A DNA stretch of 64,000 bases from Orbilia blumenaviensis (GCA_036872755.1 JAVHNS010000007.1:1054001-1118000); one strand, 5' to 3'; positions 13,309 through 26,768 are shown, counted from the first letter of the stretch. The notes: a model not told the origin generated them from the sequence alone. Program-made: numbers and translations.

Positions 13309-14769
13309 TCCCCACATGTGCAGACCGTTTTGAAATCGCTAATAATGCAGAGACGTTAGCCGACGGAGATTCTCCATTTTGTTTTCAGTTCTCGATTATT
13401 TTTCCTTTTGCCCTTTCGCCTTGTTATTAACATGTGCTTTGAACTCTATCGGATGTCTCTCATCGTCACTGCGAGAGTTTTCCCTAGGGATGGAAAACTC
13501 AAACGCACAGGTATGGACATTGCCCATGTGTAGACTCGACTTCACGGTAGCCAGTATTGTAAAGTCAATGAATGGTCATAGGAACTTAAAGGTCTTAACC
13601 TAAACGGTACAAATACTTTTTGATCGTTCATTAGGATCGATTGAAAATTTTCCGTTTCGAAAACGGTTTAGAGAGCTTTGTCCTTTCGAATGGTATGACC
13701 CATTGAAACCAACAACTAGAGGAAGACTTTAGCTTCTTTCGGACCCTAAGAAAGACCATGCGGCTGCGCCTGCTTGTGGTCAGGCCTTGGGCAACTGTGG
13801 GGATGAGTGGGTTCGAAATAGTTAGGGATTACCCTTCAATCGAATATATTACTCTTGTCTTGCATTTCAGCTGTTAAGAGACGGTTGAGACACATAACGG
13901 ATCCTCCTCACGGACTACCAGGATTTGCCGCGATGTTGGGTGATGAACGGCAGACGAAGACCCGCCACCGTTCTGCTGTGGGGATTTCGCGGCTTGTACC
14001 GTACATAAGTAATGAATTGTTAAGCAAGAATTGGATACTGTGTATCCGCCCTGACTTCGGTAAGTCCGGATTATGAACCAAAGCCCACCAGGAGATATCT
14101 CCACATTATTTTGGTGCTTGTGTGGTGCTTGTGTATGTGGGTGTATGTTGATATCAATACGAGCGTTACGCATCTTGGGTCTAGAACCGATGGATAATTG
14201 CAAGTTCAGATCGGACGGACTCACTATGGCATTTCAAAGCTAAGCTGACATAGCGGGCTTTTTTTACACATTACTTGCTGCTACAATGCAAGCGGCTATA
14301 GTTTACAATTTTATATTGTAACTGCGAAATGGTAGATGAAACTAAATATCAAGAAACTAATAGAAAAAACACATGGCACCCTCAAGTGGCGTTCTTTGGT
14401 CGCTGTTGTGCTGTAGAATGACCTGATACCTTTCATGTCGGCCTAGCGCTGGGTAACGGGTTTGGCATATCAAACACCGGTTTTTGGTAGCTATCACGAG
14501 GAATGTGCCAAATTGAGACTAAGATCGCGATCTAATTATGAAAGCAAAGGAAGTAAAATATATATAGTTCCGAAACCGAGACTATAGAGCAATCAAGTAA
14601 TCCCAGGAATTCCTTTCTTTCCGTTAAAGGAAGGAAATTCCCAATTTGGGCTTTGATGAACAGTTTCGGATTCGGGACGACCACTGGGTGCAGCGACAAT
14701 CCGCGATGCCCGGCCGCTAGACCTCGGAGCCAAAATGCTCTAGGTGAACATGTATGCTGGAAAATTTCG

Positions 14770-14821
14770 TAAAACCACTAGATTTTGACTTCCCATGTTC
14801 CCCGCGGTGCTAGTGGTTTTA
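14770..14821. repeat. Perfect 12-bp inverted repeat
   Basis: TAAAACCACTAG (14770-14781) is matched exactly by CTAGTGGTTTTA (14810-14821) across a 28-nt loop. It is intergenic, with no associated gene. It could be a mobile-element terminal remnant or an RNA stem; no evidence decides. Confidence 0.75.
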
Positions 14822-15550
14822 GTGCTGTCTTGGTACTGTGGTATTTCACGATTAGTAAGGTCCAAATGTCAGTAAGAAATGTCTAAGTTGACGACGGTGA
14901 CGACGCCAATTGGATCCCGAACGATGCCTCAAATTGAAGCCATCAAGGATTTTGCTTGCTCCCGACGAGGTTGAGATTGACCTAGCGGCAGTAAGAGGGT
15001 GTGGCCAGGAATTGTTGGATGCGGGATGCCGTAGACGAGGAACATGCGTTAAGGTTAACGTCATACGGTTGGGAATAGTGTGCACTTTATATAAAACTAC
15101 ATCCATGAACCGAGATATTCTAGTATTGCTATTAACGTTCCTTCCTATTCCACCCGTCTCCGAACCTCGCTTAGGCCTCTATCAAGCATCCGTGTGCCTT
15201 GTTATCTCCTCCTAATACTTTTTTTTTTTTTTACAGGAACTCCGTCGTCAGTTGTATGTATGTCTTTTCTGGAAAATTTTTATCGTCACATGTCGGTATC
15301 CGGTCCATCCATCCATCCATGTTTAAGCTATGATGCCAACGTGCAACGGGCGATGCGCTTTCCCCAGCCTTATTCCAACGGCCAAGCGGGGGCGGTTTGA
15401 CCTGCGTTTTGTTACATCCTCTCCAATTTGCAAATTTGCCTGCGCCGGAAAATGTTGGATCGGAGTTCCCAACGTTCCATTTTAGTCATATCGATCATAG
15501 GTTGGGGTTGGCGGCGGCTCGAATATATGGTGTGAGCCGGCTGTGTGTTT

Positions 15551-15567
15551 GTGTGTGTGTGTGTGTG
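15551..15567. repeat. (GT)n microsatellite
   Basis: Uninterrupted GT dinucleotides in intergenic DNA, extended upstream and downstream by imperfect units. Confidence 0.9.
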
Positions 15568-18500
15568 CGTGCGAAAGAGAGCTCGAGCTCATTGCTAAAG
15601 AGGTCTGTCAGGGCGTGTGTGTGAGTGAGCCTTTTTGATATCGGCAATCAATCAATCGTGATATGATCAATTGGCTGCCAACCCTGGAAGTATAGGGCTG
15701 GGATAAGGTGTTTATCAGCTTGTCTCGCTTGCAATAATGTACTCTTTGCCAACGAGCCAAAATTAACCTCAATGTATCTCGATGGGCTTGGACAAGGTGT
15801 AGCTTGTGGTCATGTCTGGTTGAATCGGAAAAAGCTTAACGTGCGGATTATCAAGTCCCCTATCATCCCAGTTCCTTCCACGTAAAGCTAATGCATAAGG
15901 ATTATAGAATAGAAATTTCGCCAACTTTTTATTGCAGATGCTCTGCAGTATCTGGGCCCCTTGGCGGGAGGTTTTTCTCTTATCCCAGCATCTCGGGGTT
16001 TTGGGGTGGGCACACTCTCTTTGAGGTGATTCTGGACTTCAGGCTATGCAATCGGCCCATGGAATTGTGACTTCGAGATAAATTCCTCGAAACCGTCAAC
16101 CCGCCTTGCCGTCCCATCCGTTAATTTTCGTGATACACTTTTTCCTTCTTCTCTTCGAACGGGGGCCGGTTGACGGAAGAAATGTCGGCCCGTGCTTTTT
16201 TTTTTTTTTGGAGGACGGCGGTAGAAAACCTTTTATGGCTGTCGATTTAAATCTACCGGGCCGGCTACAACTCAATCGATATTGTGGCTTGAAAACATCG
16301 CAATATGAGACTGTCAGCCACTAATTGATGGCAGTCATGAGGTCGACGCCCCCCACCGGATGTTGTGCAGCATGTGGAAATTTCGAAATTTGGTGGGAAT
16401 ACATGCTGTGTCGCGACCCTTCGTACAAAACTGAGAGTCACTGATCATGTCGTGACCTGGTGAACAAAGAGGGAAAATCGGAGTTGTCACTGGAGTACTA
16501 ACCAATGTTCTAGGCCACTCGTGGGGCGCGGATCATAGGTTATGCATATTCTGGAGGGAATGGCCAACTTTGAACGACCCCGACCTTGCCTGACGCTCCA
16601 GAATTGAGGCGAATGCAACCAGCGAGCCGATGCGGTTGCGTACTCTGCAGTAGGTAGGGGGCTACAGACTTTCCGCTCCGCAGGCCAAGTCAACCAATTT
16701 GACTCTGCATGGCCAATATCGCCGCGGAGCGCAACGTCCAAGGACTCCCCTTCTATACTGCATGCACTGAATCGACGGGATACAATGGTACAGCTTTTGG
16801 TGAGATTTAGTCAAGCGAATCTAAGTTACAGCAACGTATGTACGGGTGCTGCACTAGACAAGGGGAGTGGTGCGTGAGTTCACCAAACTCCTGGCTACCT
16901 TACATGGAGCTGCTTTAGCTTCCTTCTTCCAAGAACTCCTCGCGGGCTTGCCTTGATCCTTAGGGAATTGCATAATTCGTGCATACATACGTGATAGGTG
17001 TCGGTATGTATGCGATGAGAATATGGGAAGCTTAGCTTCAGAAGGAAAAGACTGATGCATGTAGGAATTTCTCCCTTCGATGCACTGCATGTTTAGAATC
17101 ATTTTTTTTCTTTGTTTCTTTCTTTCCTTGCTGGCAATTGTGATCGTATCAAGATATCACTTTTACGAGCTTGCACTTGACATATTTCTGAATAAAGAAC
17201 ATTATGAATAGAATTGTGATAGTATCCAGAAGGATTCGATGTAATTTTCCTTGTGAATATCGGGGTGATGTTTAAACGACTGGTTGTATCATTGCCATGT
17301 CATCAATCACTTGAGCTCGGGGTTGAGCACGAGAACCGTAGCAAGGCTGAAGGAAGGAATTATTTTTTATATTGGTATTGGTAACCACTATTGTAAAAAC
17401 TAAATTCCCATGGTTGCCGGTCGAGTCGTGACCAGTGATGAAACAGTAGAGGCCGAGAATACACCGAGGAAAGGAATAAATTAAAAAATCAAGTTTTTTT
17501 TTTTTTTGGTGAAATGGACCTGAGGGACCTGATTTTCGCTTGTGTGATGTTGTGCATCCAGCGATTTCGCGACGGGTCTTCGATTATGAGAGTAGATTAT
17601 GACCTTGGCCATGGGGGGCTAAGGGTACGTTTGCGCAGCCCGAGAGGTTGGGATGGACAACTCATCGCTCATGTGCACCATCAGCCCACCTTAACCTTAG
17701 ATGGTAGACGAAGGGAGGTTGAATGGTTGCAGGCATTCTGCAGTAGTCTGCAGACTATCTGCAAACGCTGTGGAGCAATTCTGCAATTCCAAAGAGGATA
17801 CATGAACCATTACATACACAAATACGCAAAATCCAGCGAGCGAACCTATCATAGAGCATTGAATTTCCACAACGGGATATCGAATAACATCGGGCACCCT
17901 TGATATCGAGCACACCACCTTTTTTTTTTCTTTCAGGAAATTCAATATAGTCCTATTTTAGAGTGCTTATAATGCATTTGCGGGATATGGAGAAACAAGA
18001 GACATATAATATCAAATCATGTTATTGAATTCCATGAAGGCGGGTGTACAAAGTTTGGTGAAACAGAAACCCGCCTTTGGGGCCCTTCTACTGGCCTTGT
18101 GAGTTCCAATGGAAACGGATGATATCGGCATGAGGAGTTCCGATTCGATACAAGCCGGTACGCTCTCGGGTACTCCTCTTAAGCTGACGATATCCCGTCC
18201 CGTACGAGGCCTAAACTAGCCAAAGACTGTTTTTCTCGTTTATAATGGGAACTTCGAAGCTGCAGATATTCGTGAGCAACCCCACGTTTAGATTTGCACT
18301 TTTTAATTCACAATAGCAACCGTTTGGTTTTCTTTTTTCTTTTTTTAATTCTCTTTTTCACTCTTTTTTTGTCAGGCTGCACGTTTTCGGGCGAACCTGT
18401 ACGTCTGAAGGTCCCGATGAAAGGATGCACACGCACCCCGGGAGCTGTCAGAAGCATCGGAGGCAACGGGATTCCTTTTGAACAGAGCTTGAACCGTACA

Positions 18501-20048
18501 ACCTCACACGGGTAATTGACGGTAAGGAAGCTTAAGCAGTCAGAGATATGCAGGCTCCTGACACTGCACTAGTGCGAAATTTATGTTAACGTTCGACGGA
18601 TATGTTTAAGCTCGAGAATCGTTATCGCCTTATCAGAGGGGATTCGAAAGAAAAAGAGATCAATCATACATGTTTCCTCAAACGTAGATATCGATATGTA
18701 GTGACACTGGGTAAGTGAGGAGTTAGATATTGCTATGGCCTTTCATTGGACGCTGTTCCCTCAAGCGCATTCTTCAGCTCGGTCAGGGCGAGCGAGGCTT
18801 GCTTAGTGGCAAAGCACGGATATATGTCGCCTGTCAAGTGACTTCGAAGATCCTACTATATCAGTGCCTGCTATTCTGAGCCTCTAGCCAATCTCCGACG
18901 TTCCACAGAACCCGGGGTTTAGCGCTATCATGGAGCTTATTGACCTGTAGTTGGATCCAGACTGCAGACTACCAGGTTGCAACCGGATGTGAAGGAATGA
19001 CCTCCAGATCCCTACAATTCTGCAATTTCCCCGCAAAACAAAGAGAGACGGATTGGAGACAGATCTTGGGCTTAAGATAGATCTTGGAATGCTGCGATGC
19101 AAGGTATTCGTTACATGATGCTGAGTTGGACCGAATAGCTATTAGATTAAACGCCAGGAGGTTTGTTTTGTGTTGGAATACATATGACCAAGCTTGGAAA
19201 ATAGTCTCGAAATCTAGAAAACATGATGACCGAAAATGAATCATTCACAATGCAGTATTGGGAGCTTGCCACTCGATCATTTACATTTCGATATAAAAAC
19301 TTCGACGCGAGGCTGGAGCTTACACCTAAATCTAAGCTTCTGACTACAGACAATTCTATCACGAGATTACATTTGCTTACAACAGCCTCGACTATCACTC
19401 ATACAAAAGCGCAGTCAGTTGGCCCTGTTTTGTCGAGCTCTGGAGGTGGACCAAGAAGCTGGTAGCGAATCGCTTGAAGGACCAGTAGCTGCAAGCTTAC
19501 GAAACCCCCATCTACCAGTCCATTCAATTGACTCCGAATACGACCCTGTTCCGGCAGAAGACAGGAGGTAAGACCATCTCTGAATCCTTCCAGCCGGCCG
19601 TTTTGACGGCTAAGTACACCTCGAAACGCGACCTCCCTTCCGACTGCGAAGTCTGGGGGTCATGTCGAGCTTAATCTCGACAGAAGCGTTAATGCGAGGC
19701 ACCTGACAGCTATGGTGGCTTCTGTTTGCCTCCTCCCAATCATTGCCCCATTGACTGTTTCACCACTTGTCCAAGAGCATCGATACTTGGATGGAATAAG
19801 CCGCTACCTTGCAGCCTGGGCATCAAGAAACGGTGTCCAAGCGAATTGGATGAAGGGGCTTTTCCATTGAGGATACGGATCACGTTCCACACAATCCTTC
19901 GGTCTTCTGCGGGGAAGTGGGACAAAAGAGAGACCTGCGGCGCTAACCAAGCCATATTATTTGACACAGACAACTCTTTGACAAACTTTGACTTCCAATT
20001 ACTTGTTCGAAACTCCTTTGATCCGTTCTCTCCCTAGGCTGAAACGAT

Positions 20049-23000
20049 ATGGCGGATTCGTCGAGAACAGCTGACGAAGATTTCCCTGTGCCTCTTGTTC
20101 ATGAACAGCCTGCCGGATTCTCCATGGCTGCTTCTGTTGCTGCAGGGGATGCCAATGCGGCAACTTCGTCATCGTCGCCACAAACACAAAGACAGGCACG
20201 TGGACAGGCACGAGCGCCGAAAACTCCTCGGCCCTGCAAGTTCTATATTACGAAAACCGGTAAGTTGAAACCCACTTTCCGATTGCCCCGATTTTATTTC
20301 TCTACGGTTTCATTCATAGAGCGGTTACTTTTTTTTTATGCTTGTCTTAATTCCAAGCTTTAATTTTGGCTATGCAATGCATGTCTTCTGTTTCGATGTT
20401 GCAATATGGCACGAGATTCCATTTCCCCGGACTTTTTGTGAGCTCAAAATCTGGGGAAAGCAGATTCTAGCGGCCTATTTTCGGCAATATGCAAATCTCT
20501 GGGGCGGATGTCATTCTTATATGCGAATGATCGATTTGCATACCTCCAAAGAATTAGCCTAGAATGTGTTTTGCAGTCCAACCTATAAGAACCTTTTGCC
20601 CTGGGCGCCAATCACTTATCTGATTAATAATTTTTTATATATTGCTAGGGTGTAAGAATGGGGATGCATGCCCGTTTTCGCACGACCCCGAGCTTCGACA
20701 AGGCAGCGGGGATGATCGATCATCTACTGCTCAGGTACCGGGGTCTGGGCGAAAGGACCCTGTTAGTGATCGACAGTCGAATCAAAGTGCCGGCGCCGTA
20801 CGTCATACAGCACGCGGTGCGCCTGGGGCCGACGCATTGGCGACACGTCGTCACCTTCCAACCGTCGATCCCTCAAGAGTAGTGCGCCGACCTGCACCTG
20901 CCGGCGAAAATAATCCCGAAGTGCGAAGGAAAAATGAGATCAGTCAGCTTAAACGTCGATGGGGGGACTTGTTCCAGGAAGTGGATCAGGAACAAGGTGT
21001 ATACAGACTTGAGCTGAAACAGTCAGAAGATTTCCCATATGATTTGGATGCTCTTAGGGTCGAAATCTCCATCCCGCCGGACTACCCTAAGGCCAGTTCG
21101 GAAGGACCCTCTATCAAAGTACTCAATGAGGATATACCCAAGGGACATCAGGTTAATATCGAACGAGGATTTTCGAGTCTAGTCAAGTCAGCATCAACGA
21201 CTACGAGGTTGCTCGATTTGCTGAACAATCTCGATAAGCGGCTTGAATCTTTCTTGTCATCTGAGAAGGCGCCGACATTCAAGATTGTGCCGAATATAGG
21301 AGCTGTTGTTCAGGAGGTTGTTAAACTTGACGTCAATGATCACCAGGCGCAAACGCAAGAACCGACATCGCAGATACTGCAAGCGCCCCTAAAACTAGAA
21401 CACTCAAAGCTAACATATACTGAAGCGCAAAAGGAAGCTGCAAGGTCGAGACGAGCATTAGAAACAAGGCAACTGGAGGCTCGATTCCGACAGTCACCCG
21501 TGTTCTGGAAAAATTCTATCGGTACTCTTTACAAGGTACCATTGGAGCCGAGGATGAAGAATATGCTACCGGCTGGACTGCTGCTTCTCAACTCTGCTGA
21601 TCTTAGAGTCCCTGAACTTTATCCACTCGAACCCTGCAGAATAACTTTCGATCGCAGCTTCCCTGAATCCATCACGAGGAGCATCGAAAATGGCTTTCTC
21701 AAGCGGGCACAAGAGAAGCCCGAGGTCTCATTGATGGCGCAACTTAACTATTTAGCTCAGAATATACATACTATGATTGAAGTGGAATCTGAGAAACCGG
21801 TGCAAAAGCCGGTTGTGGAAATCAAAACAGTCCCTCAGGAGGTACCTGAAGCTGGACCGTCGGTACCGACACCTGCATCGCCCGCTGTTGTTGAGAAACC
21901 TCGGATAATCATCGTAGAGAAAACTCGACCACCAGAGTGGGAGCTGGATGATTCTGAAAGCGATTCAGAAGAGTTCTCGAGTTCAGATGAGGACAGGGAA
22001 GGAGAAGCTGCTGGGTCAAGCCAGGGTCTTCAACAAGACTCTGAGGCAGTAGACCCCGTTTATGTTTCTTCTATAGAGCGTGGTACCTCGATTTCGTTCC
22101 CTGACATCAAGTTGAAGAACATCGAGCTACTGGAGCTTAAGACTATCAATTTGACGATGAAGTGCAACCGCTGCAAAACCGTCGCCGATATCAACAATAT
22201 CAAAGCTAAAGAGAACAAACATAGCCGCCCGAAGCTGCTCGGCTGCGAAAAATGCGCTAGTGTCATAGGGATAGGTCCATCTCTCTTTCCACCCATCTAT
22301 TCCCATATTCCTATTTCTTTGCATGTTGTTTCTGACTTATATTCCGCTTTTTTCTTTTCGATGATGTCGAATATAGATTTCAGAAGAGAATTCATCCATG
22401 AAAACCATGCACGTGCTGGATTTCTTGATCTTTCGGGTTGTACTGTTGTAGATTTGCTTCCAAGGTATGTCAGACAGAAACCCACAATGACAATTACGCC
22501 TAGGCACGCATAATTTCGTCGAACGGGTTGGATCTCAAAATTTTGAAACCATGCCATGTGCCACATTGCGATATGCTGCATATGCGCCCCGAAACCTAAA
22601 TTCCATAATTGACACCGGCTAAAATCGAAACCTTTTGCGTTGTAGTGAATTCGTACCTACATGCGCAGGCTGTAGCACGACATTGACCGCCGGCATTCAG
22701 GGAGTAACCCGATCTCAAACCATGTTTGCGAATTGCAGGTCATGTTTTGCCAAAATGAGTGCGTACTAATGAACCTTATTCTGCGGGTTCCATAGCTTCA
22801 CATGCTCACACGTTCGCTAGGTCTCTTTATACCCGAAATCCGGTTTTTGAAGATCTCGGAAGATGATGGTAAGAGGCTTTTCCACCCTATTTTCGGGAAA
22901 AAAGATTTATTCTATTTCATATATACCTTTGTGGTTTATGACCATTTACGTCAAATTTCGCGTTATTTGGTAACCTTTAATCGCGCATTGGAGATGCTAA

Positions 23001-25447
23001 TGATCACTGTCGTCATATCGTTTAGTCGACCTTGGCGCAGGTGGGCGGGTGCGCCGTCAGGTGAGCCAACACAACGATCTTGAAAAATGATGCGGCATCT
23101 AGGAAATCGCTAGCCGCTGGTAGAGAAAGAACTTAAGGTTGACGCAAGAGCGATCTACAGAAAGAAAACCTAGGTCTCGTGGCCGGCACTGAATTACCCC
23201 TGAGAGGCAAGTCTAGTTCCTTTAAAGTATTTGTCCATCTGGAACGCTAGGTGGACCCTTATTTTGTGTTTGGAAAGGAAGATCATGCTAAAAAGTTTGT
23301 ACGACTATAGGGCGATGTGCACACTATCGGTACGTATACTCTACTTTTGATCTTCGATTTGCGAACCCTAGTAAACTAGAGGTCTGGATCTTAGTTGAAG
23401 CTCTAGATCTTGAGTTTGGGGGGGACAAACGCCTACCATATTTGGAGATATTGTCAGGTGGACTAACTCGGGTGAATGCTATTTTTCTATTGGTGGATGA
23501 CAGTAAATCTACTCGATGGTTTCGGTGAGTGTCGATCTTCTTCACACCATCTTTTGCAGAGTGTTTCCTGTTAGACAACCATCAGGGCGTGGGAAGGAGG
23601 CCGCCTGTTCATCGGTCGGTGGGGGTGTGGCACGGACCACCCAGGAACCAAACTGTCGGGTTCCTGACACACACACACCCAATCGGTCGAACTACCGTTT
23701 TGGACGGAGTAACGACGTCAGGGATTGGGGGTTTCCCGGGAATCTTGATGGAAGAGTCTACAGAAGTTCTGTGCTTATGTTATAGTTTTATTCCGGCTAA
23801 CTTTCGTCTACTATCTTACTGCAGATTCTCATGGTGAGTTTACCCGAGCCGCCTTTGAAACCCGCACACATCTGCCTTCCATTCTTTTGAGATACAACGG
23901 GCTGGGGAGAACAATATCCCCACTTCCACCGCCAGCTATCTTGACTATGGATGGTGATGCTTGCGTGAAGAGCATTCCTCATATTTTCCCGGAAAACTCT
24001 TTAACCATTTCATTGACTGACTGAGAGAAATTCCAGTTGTAATAAAGTTTTCCCATGCGACAAGTAAGTTTTTTTCCCGGTTCTGGCCCTGGGCCTTGTG
24101 CAACCTCCCCGAGCCTGTATCCCCGGCACCAAGGCCCTTTCCGGAGTTTCCCAGGAACATCCACAACACACAGAGCGTCGATCATCTACCATCCATTTAA
24201 CCGACCTGAACGGGTTCGGTAAAGGACTACGGTACTCGGTAGCGTGTCTGTATGTGTTACAGGTAATCCGAGCTGACTGGAGATGCACTTGACAAGTGCC
24301 CAAGTTGTGTCGAGTCAGTGTGGGGGATTTGCACTCAAAATGCTCGACGCTGATTTGTTGCGGCTGCCATGTTCCTCGCTTCTTTTGGTCATGCCGCTTG
24401 AGGGGTCTTTGTACCACACAAAGTCGCAGGAAGTAAGCTGCAAGCCGCATCAGCTAATGCACTTTAGATGCTCAAGCGAACTTTAATAGGCCAATCCTAA
24501 CTTCAATTAAATGGGCAATGGGCTGACTCGGACATTTCAAATCATAAATAGATGCCATGATAGCTCTGTGGAACCTCGACATCCGAGCGAGCATGCGAAC
24601 AGGATGGTGAGTGGGTTTCTGCCTTGATTACGACTTTCTCTGCCCCGTGACGGTCTGCGTGCATGCGCATAATGGAAGAATTATCGTCTTTTAGCCGGCT
24701 TCGAGGACAATTCTCGGACCGCGGCAGTGCCAATTCTGTACGTCTTGAAACTTGTCGTGGTACTTCCTATGAAACTCGCAATTTCATAGCTACCAGGCAG
24801 CTAAGACGGGCTTGACATCGTGAACGGCTTTTCATTACGTTTTAACATTCTTGTTTGCTTCAAGAATAATGATGGGATCATGCGCCTGCACCCTGAAATA
24901 CTAGCCTCCATCTAACCGAGGCTAGGCATCTCAACTTTTCGACCGCACACGGGTGTGGGGAAGCGGAAGTATGGGGTAGTAGATTCCCGAATGCTAACGT
25001 GCCATCGCGATGTGTATTTAGATTTGTGGGGCTTGCTCTCGCGAACAGAATTATCGTCCAGATGACTGTGCGTTCTGCCGTCACTCGTTCGTCGCGAAGA
25101 ACTCTGGGTTCTGGGAAGGCGGTAAAGGTTAGTCGTCCCCTTTACCAATCTTGAACCCGTTCTCTCTGGAATGGGGTGCATTCTCCGTTTCTAGACCAAA
25201 TTGCCCCGGGGCCTGAGGTATCCCATGCATGCACACGACATATTCGTTTTCGTGGTGCAGGAGGGATTTTCTCCAGACATGAGCTATATCCATGCATTTT
25301 AGAACACATGTCTATCGCTGGAATGGGTAATGTGACTGGGCAGGGAAGTTTTTAACTAACGACGCTTTGGGGTTGTATATAGGGACGAGGGATAAAGCGA
25401 AGATGAGTAGAAAGGACCCCAGGAAGTACAAACGGGTGAATGTTTGA
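20049..25447 (+). CDS. CCCH / RWD-like / CHY zinc-finger protein, 14 exons with micro-exons
   Basis: Exons: 20049-20259, 20649-22274, 22377-22464, 22646-22758, 22821-22868, 23026-23060, 23161-23206, 23311-23329, 23504-23524, 23825-23833, 24037-24063, 24552-24606, 25022-25127, 25383-25447. The total is 2469 nt, exactly 822 codons plus stop. Domains: a canonical C-x8-C-x5-C-x3-H finger (C63, C72, C78, H82) split by intron 1; an RWD/UBC-like domain in the first part of exon 2; an acidic segment; two CxxC pairs (CNRC, CEKC) and two more (CAGC, CRSC); then a full CHY-type finger (RGRCAHYR, RFSCC, FPCDKCHD, EHANRM, ICGACSREQ, CAFC) and a conserved basic tail (MSRKDPRKYKR). The CHY finger is spread over exons 7-13, one of them 9 nt long. 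Intron 7 needs a GC donor, GAGAG|GCAAGT. Exon 6 could instead begin at 23041, still in frame. The C-terminus may use a further exon. CHY fingers bind zinc and occur in RING ligases (Pirh2) and yeast Hot13; this protein has no visible RING, so its function is unknown. Confidence 0.83.
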
Positions 25448-26768
25448 GCAAGTTTTCCTTTGGCGGGGCATCGTGATCTCGAGTTCCGCGATGCCGGAGG
25501 CTCTTCGGTTGGCGTCGACAGTAACTCGTACATACCCTTGTGTTTTTGGTTTTCTGGGACAAAGATGTGTGCCTGGGATGGTTAAAAGTAATTTAAACTG
25601 CGAACAAAACGGTTGCGGAACGATTACAAGAAATTTCCGTTCTTCCTTTGCGACTCTTACACCTCCCTGCCTGTCAAGAGATCGACGACATACCCGGCGT
25701 CAAAAACGGTCGAAACGAGGATTTCTGACCACCTGGCCGGTACTGGCGGGGTTTAGGGCGTGTGGGTGGTTCGGAATGTTATCGGAGTTTCGGGGTGGGA
25801 GAAGGCAAAAAAGGGTACCTATTCTTAGGGCTCATATATGTGTATAATGGCATCAAGCAAGTAGCATGGGGTTTTTAATATACCAATGGTGGATTCGCTA
25901 GGCCATCCCTGAACGCTCGTGAGGCGATGCTTCGAGAAGCGTAGATAAAAAAGCAAGCGGTTTGAAGGAAAAAACGCCTCGCTAGAATACGGCCCCTGAA
26001 AGTTGACAGGAATCATGTCGGGTTAGTAAATTAACTGCAGCGCCATAGTGTGTAGATATTGGTGGAAGAGGGGGTAAGTCCGTCGGAAAGGATCTTTAGA
26101 ATTAACCGGGTATTTTACAGGCAGTCACATGGGTGTCCGGTTGGTCAGCTTCTACTGGTCGATAGGGCCTGGAAAGTCATCGCCCTGTCCATGTCAGAGC
26201 GTCAGATGATGAATAAATATATAAAAGAGACTGTGGCCAATTCTTCCGTAAAAGTGGTAGAATACAAAACGGAGAGGTTACGATATAGTAGATGGCAAAT
26301 AAGGGTTTTTTGGTTAGTTTTATGCGGCGGGGTAAGTTGCGCATGTGCATCAATTGGATCCGAGAAATGGCTGCAACTCTGGAGATTCACTGTGGGGTAG
26401 ATCCTTGTGATCGTGTTTAATCTATATAGATCGTACGGGTGTTTTATACTGTATTAGAAAGGACAATGGGGTGATATGGGGTACGATGGGGTGATTGTCG
26501 ATGCTTTTTGTCGGAGTCACGAAGTGGGTTGAATTTAGCCGGAATCGGGGTATATACGGGGCAACGGTTTATATACTAGCCAATCTTGACACATATAAAG
26601 TATCACAAGGTGTAAAGGCTGATAATGCCATGCTTCTCTCCTGATTCTGATACTAAATTGGACGTATTCTTAGGTACACTAGGTGCATGCTATCTAATTG
26701 CAATATAGATGAGATGAAATTCCAAGATAATCTGTAGATTTAGATCGATATTTGGGTAGTTTTCGCAA
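25448..26768. other. 1.3-kb spacer between convergent genes
   Basis: This lies between the stop of the CHY gene and the stop of IND1 on the other strand. I see no supported gene; the 113-codon frame at 26059-26400 has no motif. If the CHY gene has another exon after the GTGAAT at 25436, it would lie here. Confidence 0.5.

Larger units (their letters stand above)
12019..20048. other. 8-kb gene-poor spacer
   Basis: The first ~700 bp are probably the T-rich 3' UTR and terminator of the preceding gene (poly-T at 12429-12446). After that I find no supported gene: the longest frames are about 100-130 codons without motif or splice logic. Contents are a TAAAA pentanucleotide repeat (13286-13308), a 12-bp inverted repeat (14770-14821), a CCAT run near 15304-15320, a GT microsatellite (15551-15567) and T tracts near 15222, 16198 and 17494. 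The final few hundred bases are presumably the promoter of the zinc-finger gene at 20049. Confidence 0.55.

Noticed and set aside
23560..23580. Acceptor at 23559 giving RVFPVRQ after WFR
   Set aside because: Would lose the conserved CC pair; the 9-nt exon at 23825 restores RFSCC with exact phase.
23516..23837. 89- and 102-codon open frames in the middle of the CHY gene
   Set aside because: They lie in intron 9 and across micro-exons; the family motifs are in the spliced frame instead.
23324..25562. Several minus-strand frames of 60-146 codons over the CHY introns
   Set aside because: No motifs; they oppose a gene with 14 consistent exons.
26059..26400. 113-codon open frame between CHY and IND1
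   Set aside because: No similarity or splice structure; likely chance.
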